A stretch of DNA of 64,000 bases from Catalinimonas niigatensis (GCF_030506285.1 NZ_CP119422.1:3769501-3833500); one strand, 5' to 3'; positions 1 through 10,700 are shown, counted from the stretch's first letter. A program made the numbers and translations. The notes: generated by a model not told the origin, from the sequence alone.

Positions 1-2034
1 TTAAGAATCCGGGTGAATGATGATGCTACTTATTCTATCCCTGATGGTAATCTTTTTCCCAAAGACGATCCTTTGAGCCGTCCTGAAATCTTTGTGATGG
101 GAACCCGTAACAGCTATAGAATCAGTGTAGACCAGGAAACTGGCTGGCTGTACTGGGGGGATGTAGGTCCTGATGCCCGTACTGATGGAGAGATGGGCAC
201 CAAAGGCTATGATGCAGTGAAGCAAGCCAAAAAAGCAGGTTTCTATGGCTGGCCTTATTTCCGTGGCAATCGTCCTTACCGTGATCATAATTTTGCCACC
301 GGAGAAGTGGGGGATTATTTTGACTTTGATGGCCCTATCAATGATTCACCCAATAATACGGGTCGTACAAAATTACCTCCCTTCAATAAATCATTTGTGT
401 GGTACCCTTATGATGAGTCTCCTGAGTTTCCTATCGTAGGTACCGGGGGTCGTAATGCCATGGCCGGTCCGGTATATCATTACGAAAAGTACGAACATGC
501 AAAAAATCGTTTTCCTGAATATTATGATGATAAGCTTTTTATTTACGACTGGATTCGTAACTGGATTATTGCTGTCACAGTAGATGAAAACGGAGACTTG
601 CAGAGATTAGAACCCTTTGCCGATTCTTTTGATTTCAGCAAAATCATAGATATGGAAATGGGCCATGACGGAAGCATTTATCTTCTGGAATATGGTGCTG
701 ACTGGTTTGCTGCTAACCCTGATGCTTCTCTTTCCCGTATCAGCTATGCCGAGGGTAACCGTGCGCCGATAGCACGCATTGCCGCCAATGAAAGCATAGG
801 TGCTGCACCTTTCACTGTCCAGTTTTCAGGTGAAGAAAGTTATGATTATGATGAAGGTGATGAACTTAGCTATGTATGGTCATTTACCGGAGAGGAGAAA
901 CAATCAACTGAAGCCAATCCGGAATTTACTTTTGAGAAGCCTGGCATGTATGATGTCAAACTTACTGTGACAGATGCCGAAGGTAGTAGTGATGTACAGG
1001 ATATGACAATTCAGGTAGGCAACGAAAGGCCATCTGTAGAAATTGCCCTGACCTCCAATGCTTCCTTTTACTGGGAAAACCACCCTATACAATACGACAT
1101 CAAAGTTTCTGATAAAGAAGATGGTAATCTTTCTGATGGAGGCATTTCACCACAAAGAGTCAGCTTTGCTTTTGCCTATAGCATGGATGGTGCAGTAGCT
1201 GAAGATGCTCTTGGTCATCAATCATCCGTTAATGGTCTATCATTGATTGAAGGAAGCGGATGCAAGGCCTGCCATTCCTTTGAGAAACAATCTGTAGGGC
1301 CTGCTTATCAGGAAGTAGCTAAACGCTATGAAACTACAGACGAAAATAAAGCCATGTTGGTCAACAAAATTCTCAAAGGCGGAAGCGGTAATTGGGGAGA
1401 TAGAGCCATGCCTGCCCAGGTAGTAACAGAAGAAGAAGCCGGAATTATTGTAGATTACCTACTTTCTCTGGATGCTCAGGGTGCATCCCTGCCTTTGAGT
1501 GGAATATTGACTCCCACTGATCATATCGCTAATCCTGGTGGTAAGTATATTTTTAAAGTAAACTATACCGACCAGGGAGGAGAAGTAGTAGGGCCTTTGG
1601 CAGCACAAACTGTTCTGGAATTACGTGATCCCAAAGTTGAAGCCGAGACTTTTGATATCAGAAATAGCACTCGTGCCCGTAGCACTGACAATACTACATA
1701 CATGGGAGAGCTAAAAGAGGGTAGCTATTTTGCGTTCAAAAATATTGATCTCAAAAGTATTGATGCGCTGAAGATTAGAATGGGTGCAACCGCCGCCGGA
1801 CTTACCTTGAATGTCAATATCGATAAATCAGATGGCAAAACCATCGCTACTCAGGCTATGCCAGCCGTTTCTTCACCCTCCGCGCTCCGTGAAGTCACCA
1901 TTCCGCTAGAGTCGGTACCTTCCGGTAAGCATGATATATACTTTGTAGTTTCTGGTGAAGGAGAAGCTGAAGGCAGCATTGACTGGATTTACTTTAACAA
2001 TCCTACCATTGACAAAAAACTAGCTTCTAAATAA
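1..2034 (+). CDS. Sugar dehydrogenase / PKD / cytochrome c / CBM6 multidomain protein (5' partial)
   Basis: The frame is open from base 1, so the gene begins outside the window; the GTG at 13 is probably an internal Val codon (reads L-R-I-R-V-N-D-D). Domains, numbered from that GTG: the end of a glucose/sorbosone-dehydrogenase (PQQ-type) beta-propeller to about residue 245; a PKD domain at about 250-340; a linker; a cytochrome c domain with the haem motif C417-K-A-C420-H421 and likely distal ligand M466; and a C-terminal CBM6-like beta-sandwich from about 545 ending in D-W-I-Y-F. Such fusions are known in Bacteroidota as secreted, often ThuA-containing, putative sugar oxidases that pass electrons to a covalently bound haem. 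Substrate cannot be told from the sequence. A terminator follows at 2057. Confidence 0.85.
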   Translation, partial: LRIRVNDDATYSIPDGNLFPKDDPLSRPEIFVMGTRNSYRISVDQETGWLYWGDVGPDARTDGEMGTKGYDAVKQAKKAGFYGWPYFRGNRPYRDHNFATGEVGDYFDFDGPINDSPNNTGRTKLPPFNKSFVWYPYDESPEFPIVGTGGRNAMAGPVYHYEKYEHAKNRFPEYYDDKLFIYDWIRNWIIAVTVDENGDLQRLEPFADSFDFSKIIDMEMGHDGSIYLLEYGADWFAANPDASLSRISYAEGNRAPIARIAANESIGAAPFTVQFSGEESYDYDEGDELSYVWSFTGEEKQSTEANPEFTFEKPGMYDVKLTVTDAEGSSDVQDMTIQVGNERPSVEIALTSNASFYWENHPIQYDIKVSDKEDGNLSDGGISPQRVSFAFAYSMDGAVAEDALGHQSSVNGLSLIEGSGCKACHSFEKQSVGPAYQEVAKRYETTDENKAMLVNKILKGGSGNWGDRAMPAQVVTEEEAGIIVDYLLSLDAQGASLPLSGILTPTDHIANPGGKYIFKVNYTDQGGEVVGPLAAQTVLELRDPKVEAETFDIRNSTRARSTDNTTYMGELKEGSYFAFKNIDLKSIDALKIRMGATAAGLTLNVNIDKSDGKTIATQAMPAVSSPSALREVTIPLESVPSGKHDIYFVVSGEGEAEGSIDWIYFNNPTIDKKLASK

Positions 2035-2056
2035 CCGGCTGCTTTTTCTTAAAAAG

Positions 2057-2091
2057 AAAGCCAACGCTACATCATTTGCGTTGGCTTTTTT
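2057..2091 (+). terminator. Intrinsic terminator after the dehydrogenase gene
   Basis: Perfect 11-bp stem (AAAGCCAACGC at 2057-2067 with GCGTTGGCTTT at 2078-2088), a 10-nt loop and a T run to 2091. It lies 22 bp past the plus-strand stop and just before the 3' end of the minus-strand cysN. Confidence 0.85.
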
Positions 2092-2117
2092 ATTGTTACC
2101 CTGAAGAAAAAGAATGC

Positions 2118-3404
2118 TTAAAGAATCATTCCTGCTCCTACAGTTTCATTGGTAAATTCATCAATAAGAATCAAACTTCCTGTGGTTTTATTCTTTTTGT
2201 AGCTATCATAAATCAAGGGTGAAGTAGTACGAATCAACACCCTGCCAATATCGTTCAATCCAATTTCTTTATCATCTTCTATTCGGTGAAGCGTGTTGAT
2301 GTTCACTTTGTACTTCACTTCTTTCATTACACAGCGTACATCTTTGGTGGTATGCTTGATGGCATACTTTCCTCCTGGCTGAAGTTTTTTGTCATTGAGC
2401 CAGCAAACCATCAGCTCAATATCCTGCCCAACAGCCGGTTGGTTGTCAGGTTTACAAATGGTATCTCCTCTGGTAATGTCAATATCATCTTCCAGTGTGA
2501 TAGATACCGCCATAGGAGGGAAGGCCTCATCCAAAGGTCCATCCATGGTTTCAATAGATTTGATTTTTGAAGTCAATCCCGAAGGCTGTACAATAATTTC
2601 ATCTCCCGGCTTAAAAACTCCCCCTGCCACTTTACCCGCATATCCTCTATAATCATGGTATTTATCTGACTGTGGACGGATGACGCGTTGTACAGGAAAA
2701 CGAGAGTCTATAAAATTATAATCACTGGCAACCTGGACGTTTTCTAAGGTATAAAGCAGACTAGCTCCCTGGTACCAGGGCATATTTTCAGATTTGTTCA
2801 CTACATTATCACCTTTCAGTGCACTGATAGGGATGTAGCGGATATCAGGAACATCGAGTTTAGAACTAAAGTCCTCAAAATCGTCTTTGATTTTTTCAAA
2901 CTTCTCTTCGCTGTATCCCACCAGATCCATTTTGTTGATACACAATACCAGGTGCTGTATCCGAAGGAGAGAAGCAATAAAGGCATGACGGCATGTTTGT
3001 TCTACTACTCCATGGCGTGCATCTACCAGTACAATAGCTAGGTTAGCCGTAGATGCCCCAGTCACCATATTTCTGGTGTACTGTATGTGGCCAGGAGTAT
3101 CTGCTATGATAAATTTTCGTTTGGGAGTAGCAAAATAACGATAGGCTACATCTATGGTTATGCCTTGCTCCCTTTCATCGCGCAGACCATCGGTCAGGAG
3201 GGCCAGGTTAACATTTTCGTCCCCACTACCCAGGCTGGCAAGCTGCACAGATTCCATTTGATCGTCAAAGATAGCCTTGCTATCGTATAAAAGCCTTCCG
3301 ATCAGGGTACTTTTCCCATCATCCACACTGCCTGCCGTGGTAAAGCGCAACAGGTCCATGTTGAGGTATTGTTCGTTTACTTCTTTTAATGATTCTTGAT
3401 TCAT
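2118..3404 (-). CDS. cysN: Sulfate adenylyltransferase subunit 1 (GTPase)
   Basis: The GTPase subunit of ATP sulfurylase; GTP hydrolysis drives adenylation of sulfate to APS by CysD. EF-Tu-like GTPase motifs are intact: P-loop G25-SVDDGK-S32, D102-TPG-H106 and N157-KM-D160, followed by elongation-factor-like beta-barrel domains. At 428 residues it is shorter than the enterobacterial protein (about 475) but carries all core motifs and has no fused APS kinase. It is the last gene of a minus-strand cysC-cysD-cysN operon; 36 bp separate it from cysD. Confidence 0.95.
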   Translation of the reverse strand: MNQESLKEVNEQYLNMDLLRFTTAGSVDDGKSTLIGRLLYDSKAIFDDQMESVQLASLGSGDENVNLALLTDGLRDEREQGITIDVAYRYFATPKRKFIIADTPGHIQYTRNMVTGASTANLAIVLVDARHGVVEQTCRHAFIASLLRIQHLVLCINKMDLVGYSEEKFEKIKDDFEDFSSKLDVPDIRYIPISALKGDNVVNKSENMPWYQGASLLYTLENVQVASDYNFIDSRFPVQRVIRPQSDKYHDYRGYAGKVAGGVFKPGDEIIVQPSGLTSKIKSIETMDGPLDEAFPPMAVSITLEDDIDITRGDTICKPDNQPAVGQDIELMVCWLNDKKLQPGGKYAIKHTTKDVRCVMKEVKYKVNINTLHRIEDDKEIGLNDIGRVLIRTTSPLIYDSYKKNKTTGSLILIDEFTNETVGAGMIL

Positions 3405-3440
3405 TGCTAAATTTTTTGGCTTTGGAGGAAAGGTTCTGTT

Positions 3441-4346
3441 CTAAAAGTAGCCTAATTTTTTTCGGTCTTCCATCGCAGCATCAGAGCGTTTGTCATCCGT
3501 TCTGCCGCCTCTCTCAGTGACTTTTGCAGATGCTACCTCCTGTATAATAGATTGTAAATCACCAGCATCAGACTCCACTGCGCCAGTACAGGTCATATCA
3601 CCTACTGTTCTGAAGCGTATGCGTCTGGTTTCGTATTTTTCTTCTTTTTGCAAAGTGAGAAATTCTGACTTAGCTAGCAACACGCCATCTCGATCTACTA
3701 CTTCACGGTCATGAGAAAAATAGATTTCAGGGATTTCCATTTGCTCAGCAGCGATGTACTGCCAAACATCCATCTCAGTCCAGTTGCTTAGGGGGAAAAT
3801 CCGAAAATGTTCGCCCATGTTCTTTTTTCCATTAAAGAGATTCCACAATTCGGGTCGCTGGTTTCTGGGATTCCACTGGCCAAACTCATCACGGTGCGAG
3901 AAAAATCGCTCTTTGGCGCGGGCTTTTTCTTCATCACGACGGGCACCACCAAAAGCAGCGTCAAACTTAAATTCTTCAATTCCATCTAACAACGTAACGG
4001 TCTGTAAAGCATTTCTACTGGCATTCATACCTTTCTCTTCCGCTACTCTCCCTTTATCAATAGATTCCTGAACGGTCTTCACAATAAGTTTCGCGCCTAC
4101 TTTTTCTACCAGCTTGTCACGGAATTCTATGGTTTCAGGAAAGTTATGCCCGGTATCTATATGCATAAGAGGAAAGGGCAACTTTGCCGGCCAGAAAGCC
4201 TTTTGTGCCAATCTAACCATACAAATAGAGTCTTTACCTCCTGAAAAAAGCAGAACCGGCTTCTCGAATTGAGAGGCTACTTCACGCATAATGAAGATAG
4301 CTTCTGCTTCTAGCTGCTTTAGATGCGTTAAGCGATAAGATTTCAT
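3441..4346 (-). CDS. cysD: Sulfate adenylyltransferase subunit 2
   Basis: The catalytic adenylyltransferase subunit that joins sulfate to AMP with release of pyrophosphate; partner of CysN. It belongs to the PP-loop ATP pyrophosphatase family, with S35-GGKD-S40 near the N-terminus and the conserved F-G-G-A-R-R-D-E-E-K-A-R-A-K-E-R segment in the middle. The C-terminal M-T-C-T-G-A-V motif of CysD is present. Length 301 is normal. It lies between cysC (30 bp upstream) and cysN. Confidence 0.96.
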   Translation of the reverse strand: MKSYRLTHLKQLEAEAIFIMREVASQFEKPVLLFSGGKDSICMVRLAQKAFWPAKLPFPLMHIDTGHNFPETIEFRDKLVEKVGAKLIVKTVQESIDKGRVAEEKGMNASRNALQTVTLLDGIEEFKFDAAFGGARRDEEKARAKERFFSHRDEFGQWNPRNQRPELWNLFNGKKNMGEHFRIFPLSNWTEMDVWQYIAAEQMEIPEIYFSHDREVVDRDGVLLAKSEFLTLQKEEKYETRRIRFRTVGDMTCTGAVESDAGDLQSIIQEVASAKVTERGGRTDDKRSDAAMEDRKKLGYF

Positions 4347-4376
4347 AGCGATTATATTAATTGCTTGATTTAAAAT

Positions 4377-4970
4377 TTATATGGATGTGATATCCAACAC
4401 TTTATTTACTAATATTTGATGACACTCTTCAATCGTTTTCTTCCCTGACTCAAGACGCAAATCCGGACTTTCAGGGGCTTCAAAAGGTGAGCTTATTCCG
4501 GTAAAATCTTTGATTTCACCTCGTCTTGCTTTGGCATATAAGCCTTTGACATCTCTTTGTTCGCATACTTCCAGTGGACAATCTATGTATACTTCAAAAT
4601 ATGCCTCCTCACCAATAATCTCCTTAGCCATTTGCCGTATGCTTTTAGTAGGGCTAATTAGCGAACAAATAGTGATGACCCCACATTGGGCAAACAACTT
4701 AGCTACTTCCGCTGCTCTGCGAATATTTTCTCGTCTTTCTTCTTCGCTAAAACCTAGATTGTTATTCACGCCAGTGCGCAGGTTATCTCCATCCAGCAAC
4801 ATCGTTAATTTTTTCTGTTGGTGGAGAGTGTTCTCTGTAGCTCTTGCCAATGTACTTTTGCCGGAGCCTGATAAACCTACCATCCAGATCACTTTTCCCT
4901 TTTGGTTTATCAGTTCTTCTTTATCATGCTTTTGCAGGATCGTGTCGAAAATCGGATAAATATGGTTCAA
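4377..4970 (-). CDS. cysC: Adenylylsulfate (APS) kinase
   Basis: Phosphorylates APS at the 3' position to give PAPS, the donor for sulfotransferases or the substrate of PAPS reductase. Walker A G32-LSGSGKS-T40, the conserved D-G-D-N-L-R-x-G-V-N region, and the I-S-P segment carrying the serine phosphorylated in the family are all present. Length 197 is typical for a stand-alone kinase. It is first in the cysC-cysD-cysN operon. A Bacteroidota -7-like element TAGTTTTG lies on the minus strand at 5025-5018, about 48 bp upstream, but no clear -33 partner is seen. No sulfite or PAPS reductase genes are adjacent. Confidence 0.95.
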   Translation of the reverse strand: MNHIYPIFDTILQKHDKEELINQKGKVIWMVGLSGSGKSTLARATENTLHQQKKLTMLLDGDNLRTGVNNNLGFSEEERRENIRRAAEVAKLFAQCGVITICSLISPTKSIRQMAKEIIGEEAYFEVYIDCPLEVCEQRDVKGLYAKARRGEIKDFTGISSPFEAPESPDLRLESGKKTIEECHQILVNKVLDITSI

Positions 4971-5037
4971 TATATTCTAAATTAAATTTTTAGTGAAAAC
5001 TATTCCCTGCAATTTCACAAAACTAAAAGACATTTCA

Positions 5038-5919
5038 TTAAAAAGTAAGCTTGGCTGAAACAAATCTATCTTTTTGCTGCATGTCTTTTCTTAATCTGAC
5101 ATCATGGAAACCTTGCTCTTTGAATAATTTTACAACTTCTGCCCCGTGGGCTTCATTGATCTCCAGATAAACTTTACCACCTTTTTTGAGCATGTCGCTC
5201 ATTGTGCAAAGCTGGGCTATCTGTCTGTAAAATAAAAGTGGGTCCTCATCACTGACGAATAATGCTTCATACGGTTCATAGCTCAATACGTTTTTTTTCA
5301 TTTCAGCAGCTTCACTCTTTTTTACATATGGAGGATTACTTACTATGATGTCGAAGTTCTCTTGGCTGAAAGATAGATTCAATATATCTTCAAACAACCA
5401 TTGAACATTTGCCTGATATCGCTGAGCATTGGCTTTTGCTACTGCCAGTGCCTCCTGACTGACATCCAGTGCATGCACTTTGGGAGTATCCATTTCCTTG
5501 CAAAGTGTGACAGCAATACAGCCGCTGCCAGTTCCTATATCTAATATGTTCAGGGCAGGCGTTTTATTTTCTTTGATAATAAGATCAACTAGTTCTTCAG
5601 TTTCTCGTCTCGGTATGAGTACTGCTGGTGAGACATACAAAGACCTTCCGTAAAAAAAAGTTTCTCCAATCACGTACTGAATCGGCTCATCATTGCATAT
5701 ACGTTTAACTGCAACCTCTAGCTTTTTCTCCTGATGGTTATCCATCTGAAGCTGCCTATCCAGTAGAATATCTGTTCTTTGTTGATGCAGATAATGTTCC
5801 ATCAGCATCAGTGCCATGTATCTTGCTTCTTCTATTGCATAAAGTCCTGACCTATGCTGATAGATCTGATTGACAATAGACTGATACAGAGCACGTGCCT
5901 GATACACCTTTTCTTTCAT
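5038..5919 (-). CDS. prmC: Peptide chain release factor N5-glutamine methyltransferase
   Basis: SAM-dependent methylation of the glutamine in the GGQ motif of release factors RF1/RF2. An N-terminal helical domain (about 1-85) precedes a Rossmann methyltransferase domain with D127-IGTGS-G133 (SAM binding) and the catalytic N195-PP-Y198. The conserved L-I-P-R-R-E-T-E-E-L segment is at 101-110. Length 293 is typical. The gene is divergent from ribD with only 29 bp between start codons. Confidence 0.95.
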   Translation of the reverse strand: MKEKVYQARALYQSIVNQIYQHRSGLYAIEEARYMALMLMEHYLHQQRTDILLDRQLQMDNHQEKKLEVAVKRICNDEPIQYVIGETFFYGRSLYVSPAVLIPRRETEELVDLIIKENKTPALNILDIGTGSGCIAVTLCKEMDTPKVHALDVSQEALAVAKANAQRYQANVQWLFEDILNLSFSQENFDIIVSNPPYVKKSEAAEMKKNVLSYEPYEALFVSDEDPLLFYRQIAQLCTMSDMLKKGGKVYLEINEAHGAEVVKLFKEQGFHDVRLRKDMQQKDRFVSAKLTF

Positions 5920-5948
5920 AAATTTTTATTGATACTTTCGCTATTGAG

Positions 5949-6968
5949 ATGCCAAGCAAAATTGATCTTTTAATTCGTACTCTGCAACTTGCCACTCTTG
6001 GATTAGGCAAAGTAACTCCTGACCCATTGTTTGGGTGGCTCCTAGCTTCTCCTGATAAACGCATACTTGCTGAAGGCTGGCTTCCCCTCAAGCCCATCTT
6101 ATTTACGTTTTCTCTTCCTGATAATAACATATCCAGTATCCCATTTTCGGAACAGAATACATTGTACGTAAATGCTTTGCCTACTATCACCAGCTCTTTG
6201 ATAGCATTTTTTTCTACTTTTCATGTTTCCAGAATTTGTGTGGCAGCGAGCACTGATGACTCTGTCAGGGCACTTATTCCCAAAAACATTACATTGGAAG
6301 ATAGCCTTTTGTTAGAAAATGAGGCCTTTGTAAACCGGCGTTTTTACACTTATTCAAAAGTACATAGACCTTATCTTATTCTCAAATGGGCTGAAACGGC
6401 CGATGGATACATTGCCCGGGAAAATTACGACTCAAAATGGATCAGTAGTCCACAATCGCGTAGATTGGTACATAAATGGAGAACCGAAGAAGATGCTATC
6501 ATGGTAGGCACTAATACTGCCCATCATGATAATCCAAGGCTGAATGTCAGAAGCTGGTCTGGACGTGATCCTGTAAGAATTGTCATAGACAAGCAACTTA
6601 GATTAAGTTCTCAACTCCACTTATTTGATGGATCACAGCCCACTATATGTTACAATATTCATCTTGAGCAAAAAACAGCTAACTTAAGCTTGGTGCGCAT
6701 ACCTGACCAGGGGGATCATCTTACCTTTTTTACACTTGTCCTTCAGGATCTTTGGCAAAGGAATATCCAGTCCGTAATTATAGAAGGTGGTGCTCATTTA
6801 TTAGGTTTTCTGATAAAAAACCAGCTTTGGGATGAAGCAAGAGTTTTTACTGCTCTGCATCATTTTGGCAAAGGCATTTCAGCTCCTGCATTGGATATGC
6901 CATCATTAATACATACCTCAACAGTTGATAATGACTCGCTGAAAATTTATCAGAATACTAAAAGCTAA
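5949..6968 (+). CDS. ribD: RibD-like reductase with a degenerate deaminase domain
   Basis: RibD normally couples a zinc deaminase (N-terminal) with the NADPH-dependent 5-amino-6-ribosylaminouracil 5'-phosphate reductase (C-terminal) of riboflavin synthesis. The reductase half (from about residue 140) looks intact: R-P-Y-L-I-L-K-W-A-E-T-A-D-G, then G-T-N-T-A, D-N-P-R-L-N-V-R and I-I-E-G-G-A. The N-terminal half still aligns (T-L-Q-L-A-T-L-G-L-G; D-P-L-F-G for N-P-x-V-G; T-L-Y-V), but the H-A-E zinc/catalytic motif and both zinc cysteines (E-P-C and P-P-C) are absent. The frame is continuous over 339 residues, so a simple frameshift is not the cause. I infer a reductase-only enzyme, with deaminase supplied elsewhere. 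The 3' end overlaps the convergent oxidase gene by 11 bp. Confidence 0.85.
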   Translation: MPSKIDLLIRTLQLATLGLGKVTPDPLFGWLLASPDKRILAEGWLPLKPILFTFSLPDNNISSIPFSEQNTLYVNALPTITSSLIAFFSTFHVSRICVAASTDDSVRALIPKNITLEDSLLLENEAFVNRRFYTYSKVHRPYLILKWAETADGYIARENYDSKWISSPQSRRLVHKWRTEEDAIMVGTNTAHHDNPRLNVRSWSGRDPVRIVIDKQLRLSSQLHLFDGSQPTICYNIHLEQKTANLSLVRIPDQGDHLTFFTLVLQDLWQRNIQSVIIEGGAHLLGFLIKNQLWDEARVFTALHHFGKGISAPALDMPSLIHTSTVDNDSLKIYQNTKS

Positions 6969-7590
6969 ACAGGAAATAAAAGAATAGAACGATCCAGAGT
7001 ATATCTACAAAATGCCAATAAGCAACTAACATCTCCAAACGGATACGCTCATAAGGATTGGTAAGCACGATCAGGGTTTTCACCGGATCTCTTGATACGG
7101 TGTTGATATTGGTATATGCCAGGGTCAAAAATACAAGGCCGCCTGCCAAGTGTAAAATATGCAAACCTGAGATAATGTATAAGTATGCTCCTGAGTCTTT
7201 GCCTGTAAGGTGTATCCCAGAGCTGTTCAATTCATACCAACCAATATACTGGCTGATGGTGAAGCCGAGCCCCAGCAATAATGCTATTTCTACTGCTCTT
7301 CTCACTTCTTTTATGTTATCCTTTTTAAATGCTGGTAAGGCTTTGGAAATGGCAAAGCTTGACAACAACAGAATAACCAAACTTACCACAAATGACTTTG
7401 GCATGGCAAAACTACTAAAATCTTCCTCCGGACGACTGAAAGTATATGCAGTGATCATAAAGAGAAAAACCAGGCTACTTCCAAAAATGGCTAAGTAAAG
7501 AAGCATCTTGTGAGGATGTATTTTTTCCAAACGTGCCATGGCAGTTTCCCTTCTCTTCTCCTCTGTATTATTTTTATTTTGCTGATGCAT
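6958..7590 (-). CDS. Cytochrome c oxidase subunit III family protein
   Basis: Inner-membrane subunit of a haem-copper oxidase. Five hydrophobic helices are visible in 210 residues, with the family signatures S-G-L-H-x-x-H in the fourth and Y-W-H-F-V-D-x-x-W in the last. This is the short five-helix form seen in Bacteroidota. It stands alone: no subunit I, II or IV lies nearby, so it may be an extra copy or part of a dispersed oxidase set. It converges on ribD with an 11-bp overlap. Confidence 0.9.
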   Translation of the reverse strand: MHQQNKNNTEEKRRETAMARLEKIHPHKMLLYLAIFGSSLVFLFMITAYTFSRPEEDFSSFAMPKSFVVSLVILLLSSFAISKALPAFKKDNIKEVRRAVEIALLLGLGFTISQYIGWYELNSSGIHLTGKDSGAYLYIISGLHILHLAGGLVFLTLAYTNINTVSRDPVKTLIVLTNPYERIRLEMLVAYWHFVDILWIVLFFYFLFSF

Positions 7591-7723
7591 ATCTAATAGG
7601 GTAAGGCATTATTTACTATGAAACATAATTCGTTAAGTGTAGTTCTGATATATTTGAAATTAATAAAGAGCTATCCCGTAAAATATATAATTTCGGACAA
7701 TATTTCATTTAATTATTTTTGGT

Positions 7724-10700
7724 GTGCACATTCAAAGTTTTATTGAGCTTTACTCTACTGATAGTCTCATCCATACGCTTGCCAATCAGGTAAAAAATGA
7801 CCCTGGCGGTTTTATTCAACTCAAAGGATTAGTGGGTAGTTTAGACGCTGTGATAGCTTCTTCTTTGTATCAAATACACGCACAGCATCATGTATTTGTT
7901 GTTAGAGATAAAGAAGAAGCTGCTTATTTTTATAATGATTTACAAAATCTGAACCAAAATCTCGAAATCTTACTTTTTCCTTCTTCCTACAAAAAGCCTT
8001 ATCAGTTGGAAGAAACTGAAAATGCAAATGTGCTGATGCGGGCAGAGATTCTGAACCGCATCAACAATCCTTTGGCTAAGGGGGAATTGATTGTTACTTA
8101 TCCTGATGCGCTTGCAGAAAAAGTAATCAATAAAAAATCACTTCTGCAAAATACTTTTGCTGTAAAAGCTGGAGATAAGCTGGATACTCAGTTTTTAAGT
8201 GAACTGTTAATATCCTATGACTTTGAGAAAACCGATTTTGTATATGAAGCCGGGCAATTTGCCATTCGAGGAGGTATTGTCGATATTTTTTCTTATGCCC
8301 ACGAAATGCCTTACCGCCTGGAGCTTTTTGGCAATGAAGTAGAAAGCATACGCATCTTTGATGTAGAGAACCAACTCTCTCAGGAAAAGGTAGAGCGACT
8401 TAGTATTATTCCCAATATACAAACCAAACTTTTGCAGGAAGAAAGGCAATCATTTGTAGATTTTTTGCCCAAGGAAAATACAAAACTGTGGTTTAAAGAT
8501 TTTGAACAAACCAAGGATGTCATTGCCAGCTTCTTTGTAAATGCTGAAGATAATTTCAATAAAATCATCAGTGCTTCAGGCAACACACAGGTAATTTCGC
8601 GACCTGAAATATTATTTGAAACTCAGGAAAGCTTTAGCGGCAGCATTGAAAAGTACACTAAAATTGAATTTGGCAACCGTTTTTATAGTAGTACCGATAA
8701 GGTTTTTCAGTTTGAAAGTGAGCCTCAACCTTCGTTCAATAAAAACTTCGAGATTCTGGTAGAGAATCTGCGAAAGCTCCACGAACAAAGTCTACAGGTT
8801 TTTATCTCTTCGGATTCTGAACATCAGATTGAGCGGCTGACTACAATTTTTGAAGAGCTCGATTCCAGTGTAGTTTTTGAGCCATTGTATGTCTCCCTTC
8901 GTCAGGGCTTTATTGACAAAACACTTAAACATAGCTGCTATACTGATCATCAGCTTTTCGATCGCTTCCACCGATATAAGACGCGCACCTCTCATGCAAA
9001 ATCCCGAGCGCTTACTTTGAAAGAGCTGCGCTCACTCAACACCGGTGATTATGTGGTACACATTGACCATGGCATAGGAAGGTTCGCTGGTCTTGAAAAA
9101 GTGGACGTAGGAGGAAGGGAACAGGAAGCCGTACGCCTGGTATACAGGGACAATGATTTGTTATATGTCAGTATTCATTCTCTCCACAAAATATCGAAAT
9201 ATAGTGGGCAGGAGAGCGTACCTCCAGCCATCAGCAAACTAGGCTCACCCGATTGGGATAATAAAAAGAAAAAGGCAAAGAAGAAGGTAAAGGATATTGC
9301 CAAAGACTTAATTGATTTATACGCAAAGCGAAAAGCATCTCCTGGATATGCCTTCAAAAAAGATGATTTTCTTCAGGCCGAACTTGAATCTTCTTTTATG
9401 TATGAAGATACACCTGATCAGGCCAAAGCTACTGAAGATGTTAAATCCGATATGTTACAGCCTTACCCTATGGATCGCCTGGTATGTGGGGATGTAGGCT
9501 TTGGGAAAACAGAAGTGGCCATACGTGCCGCTTTTAAAGCCATTAATGATGGAAAGCAAGTGGCTGTTTTGGTCCCCACTACTATTTTAGCTATGCAGCA
9601 TTACCAGACATTTACGGATAGGCTATCCAATTTTCCTATCACTGTAGAATATATTAATCGTTTTAAGTCTAATAAAAATATTAAAGAGATTCTAAATCGT
9701 GTCAAAGAAGGAAAAGTAGACATTCTAATTGGTACCCATCGTATTGTCAATAAAGATGTGGTGTTTAAGGATTTAGGATTAATGGTTATAGATGAGGAAC
9801 AGAAATTTGGAGTAAAAGTAAAGGAGCGATTAAAAGAGATGCGTGTCAATGTTGATGCCCTTACTCTTACTGCCACACCCATTCCCCGTACACTCCATTT
9901 TTCGCTGATGGGTGCCCGAGACTTGAGTATCATATCCACTCCTCCACTCAATCGTCAGCCCGTTACTACCGAAATTCATACTTTTAATGAAGTCTTGATT
10001 CGTGATGCTGTAAGCTTTGAATTAAAAAGAGGAGGACAGGTCTTTTTTGTTCATAACCGGGTTCAAAACATAGAGGAGGTAGCTGACATTATTCTTCGCT
10101 TAGTACCTGATTCAAGGGTTGCCGTAGCTCATGGGCAAATGGATGGAGCTCGACTTGAAAAGACGATGCTCAGATTTATAGAGGGAGAATATGATGTGCT
10201 GGTTTGTACTAATATTATTGAGTCTGGCCTTGATATTTCCAATGCTAATACCATCATTATCAATAATGCTCACATGTTTGGCTTATCCGATCTGCACCAA
10301 ATGCGGGGCAGGGTAGGTCGATCAAATCGTAAGGCATTTTGCTATTTACTGGCTCCACCTACTATCGGGCTTACCGCTGATGCAAGGAAACGCCTCAGCA
10401 CTTTAGAAGAATTTTCAGAATTAGGTGATGGTTTTAAAGTAGCTATGCGTGATCTGGATATTCGCGGGGCTGGCAATTTGTTGGGCGCTGAGCAAAGTGG
10501 GTTCATCTCCGATCTCGGTTTCGATATGTACCATAAAATCCTTGATGAGACTGTCCAGGAACTTAAAGAAACAGATTTTAAAGATCTTTTTAGCCGAGAG
10601 CTTAGTGAGTACATAAAGCCTTTGGTGCAAGATTGCTCCATTGAGACTGATCTGGAAATTCTGATTCCTGAAGAATATGTAAGCAGTACTACTGAAAGGT

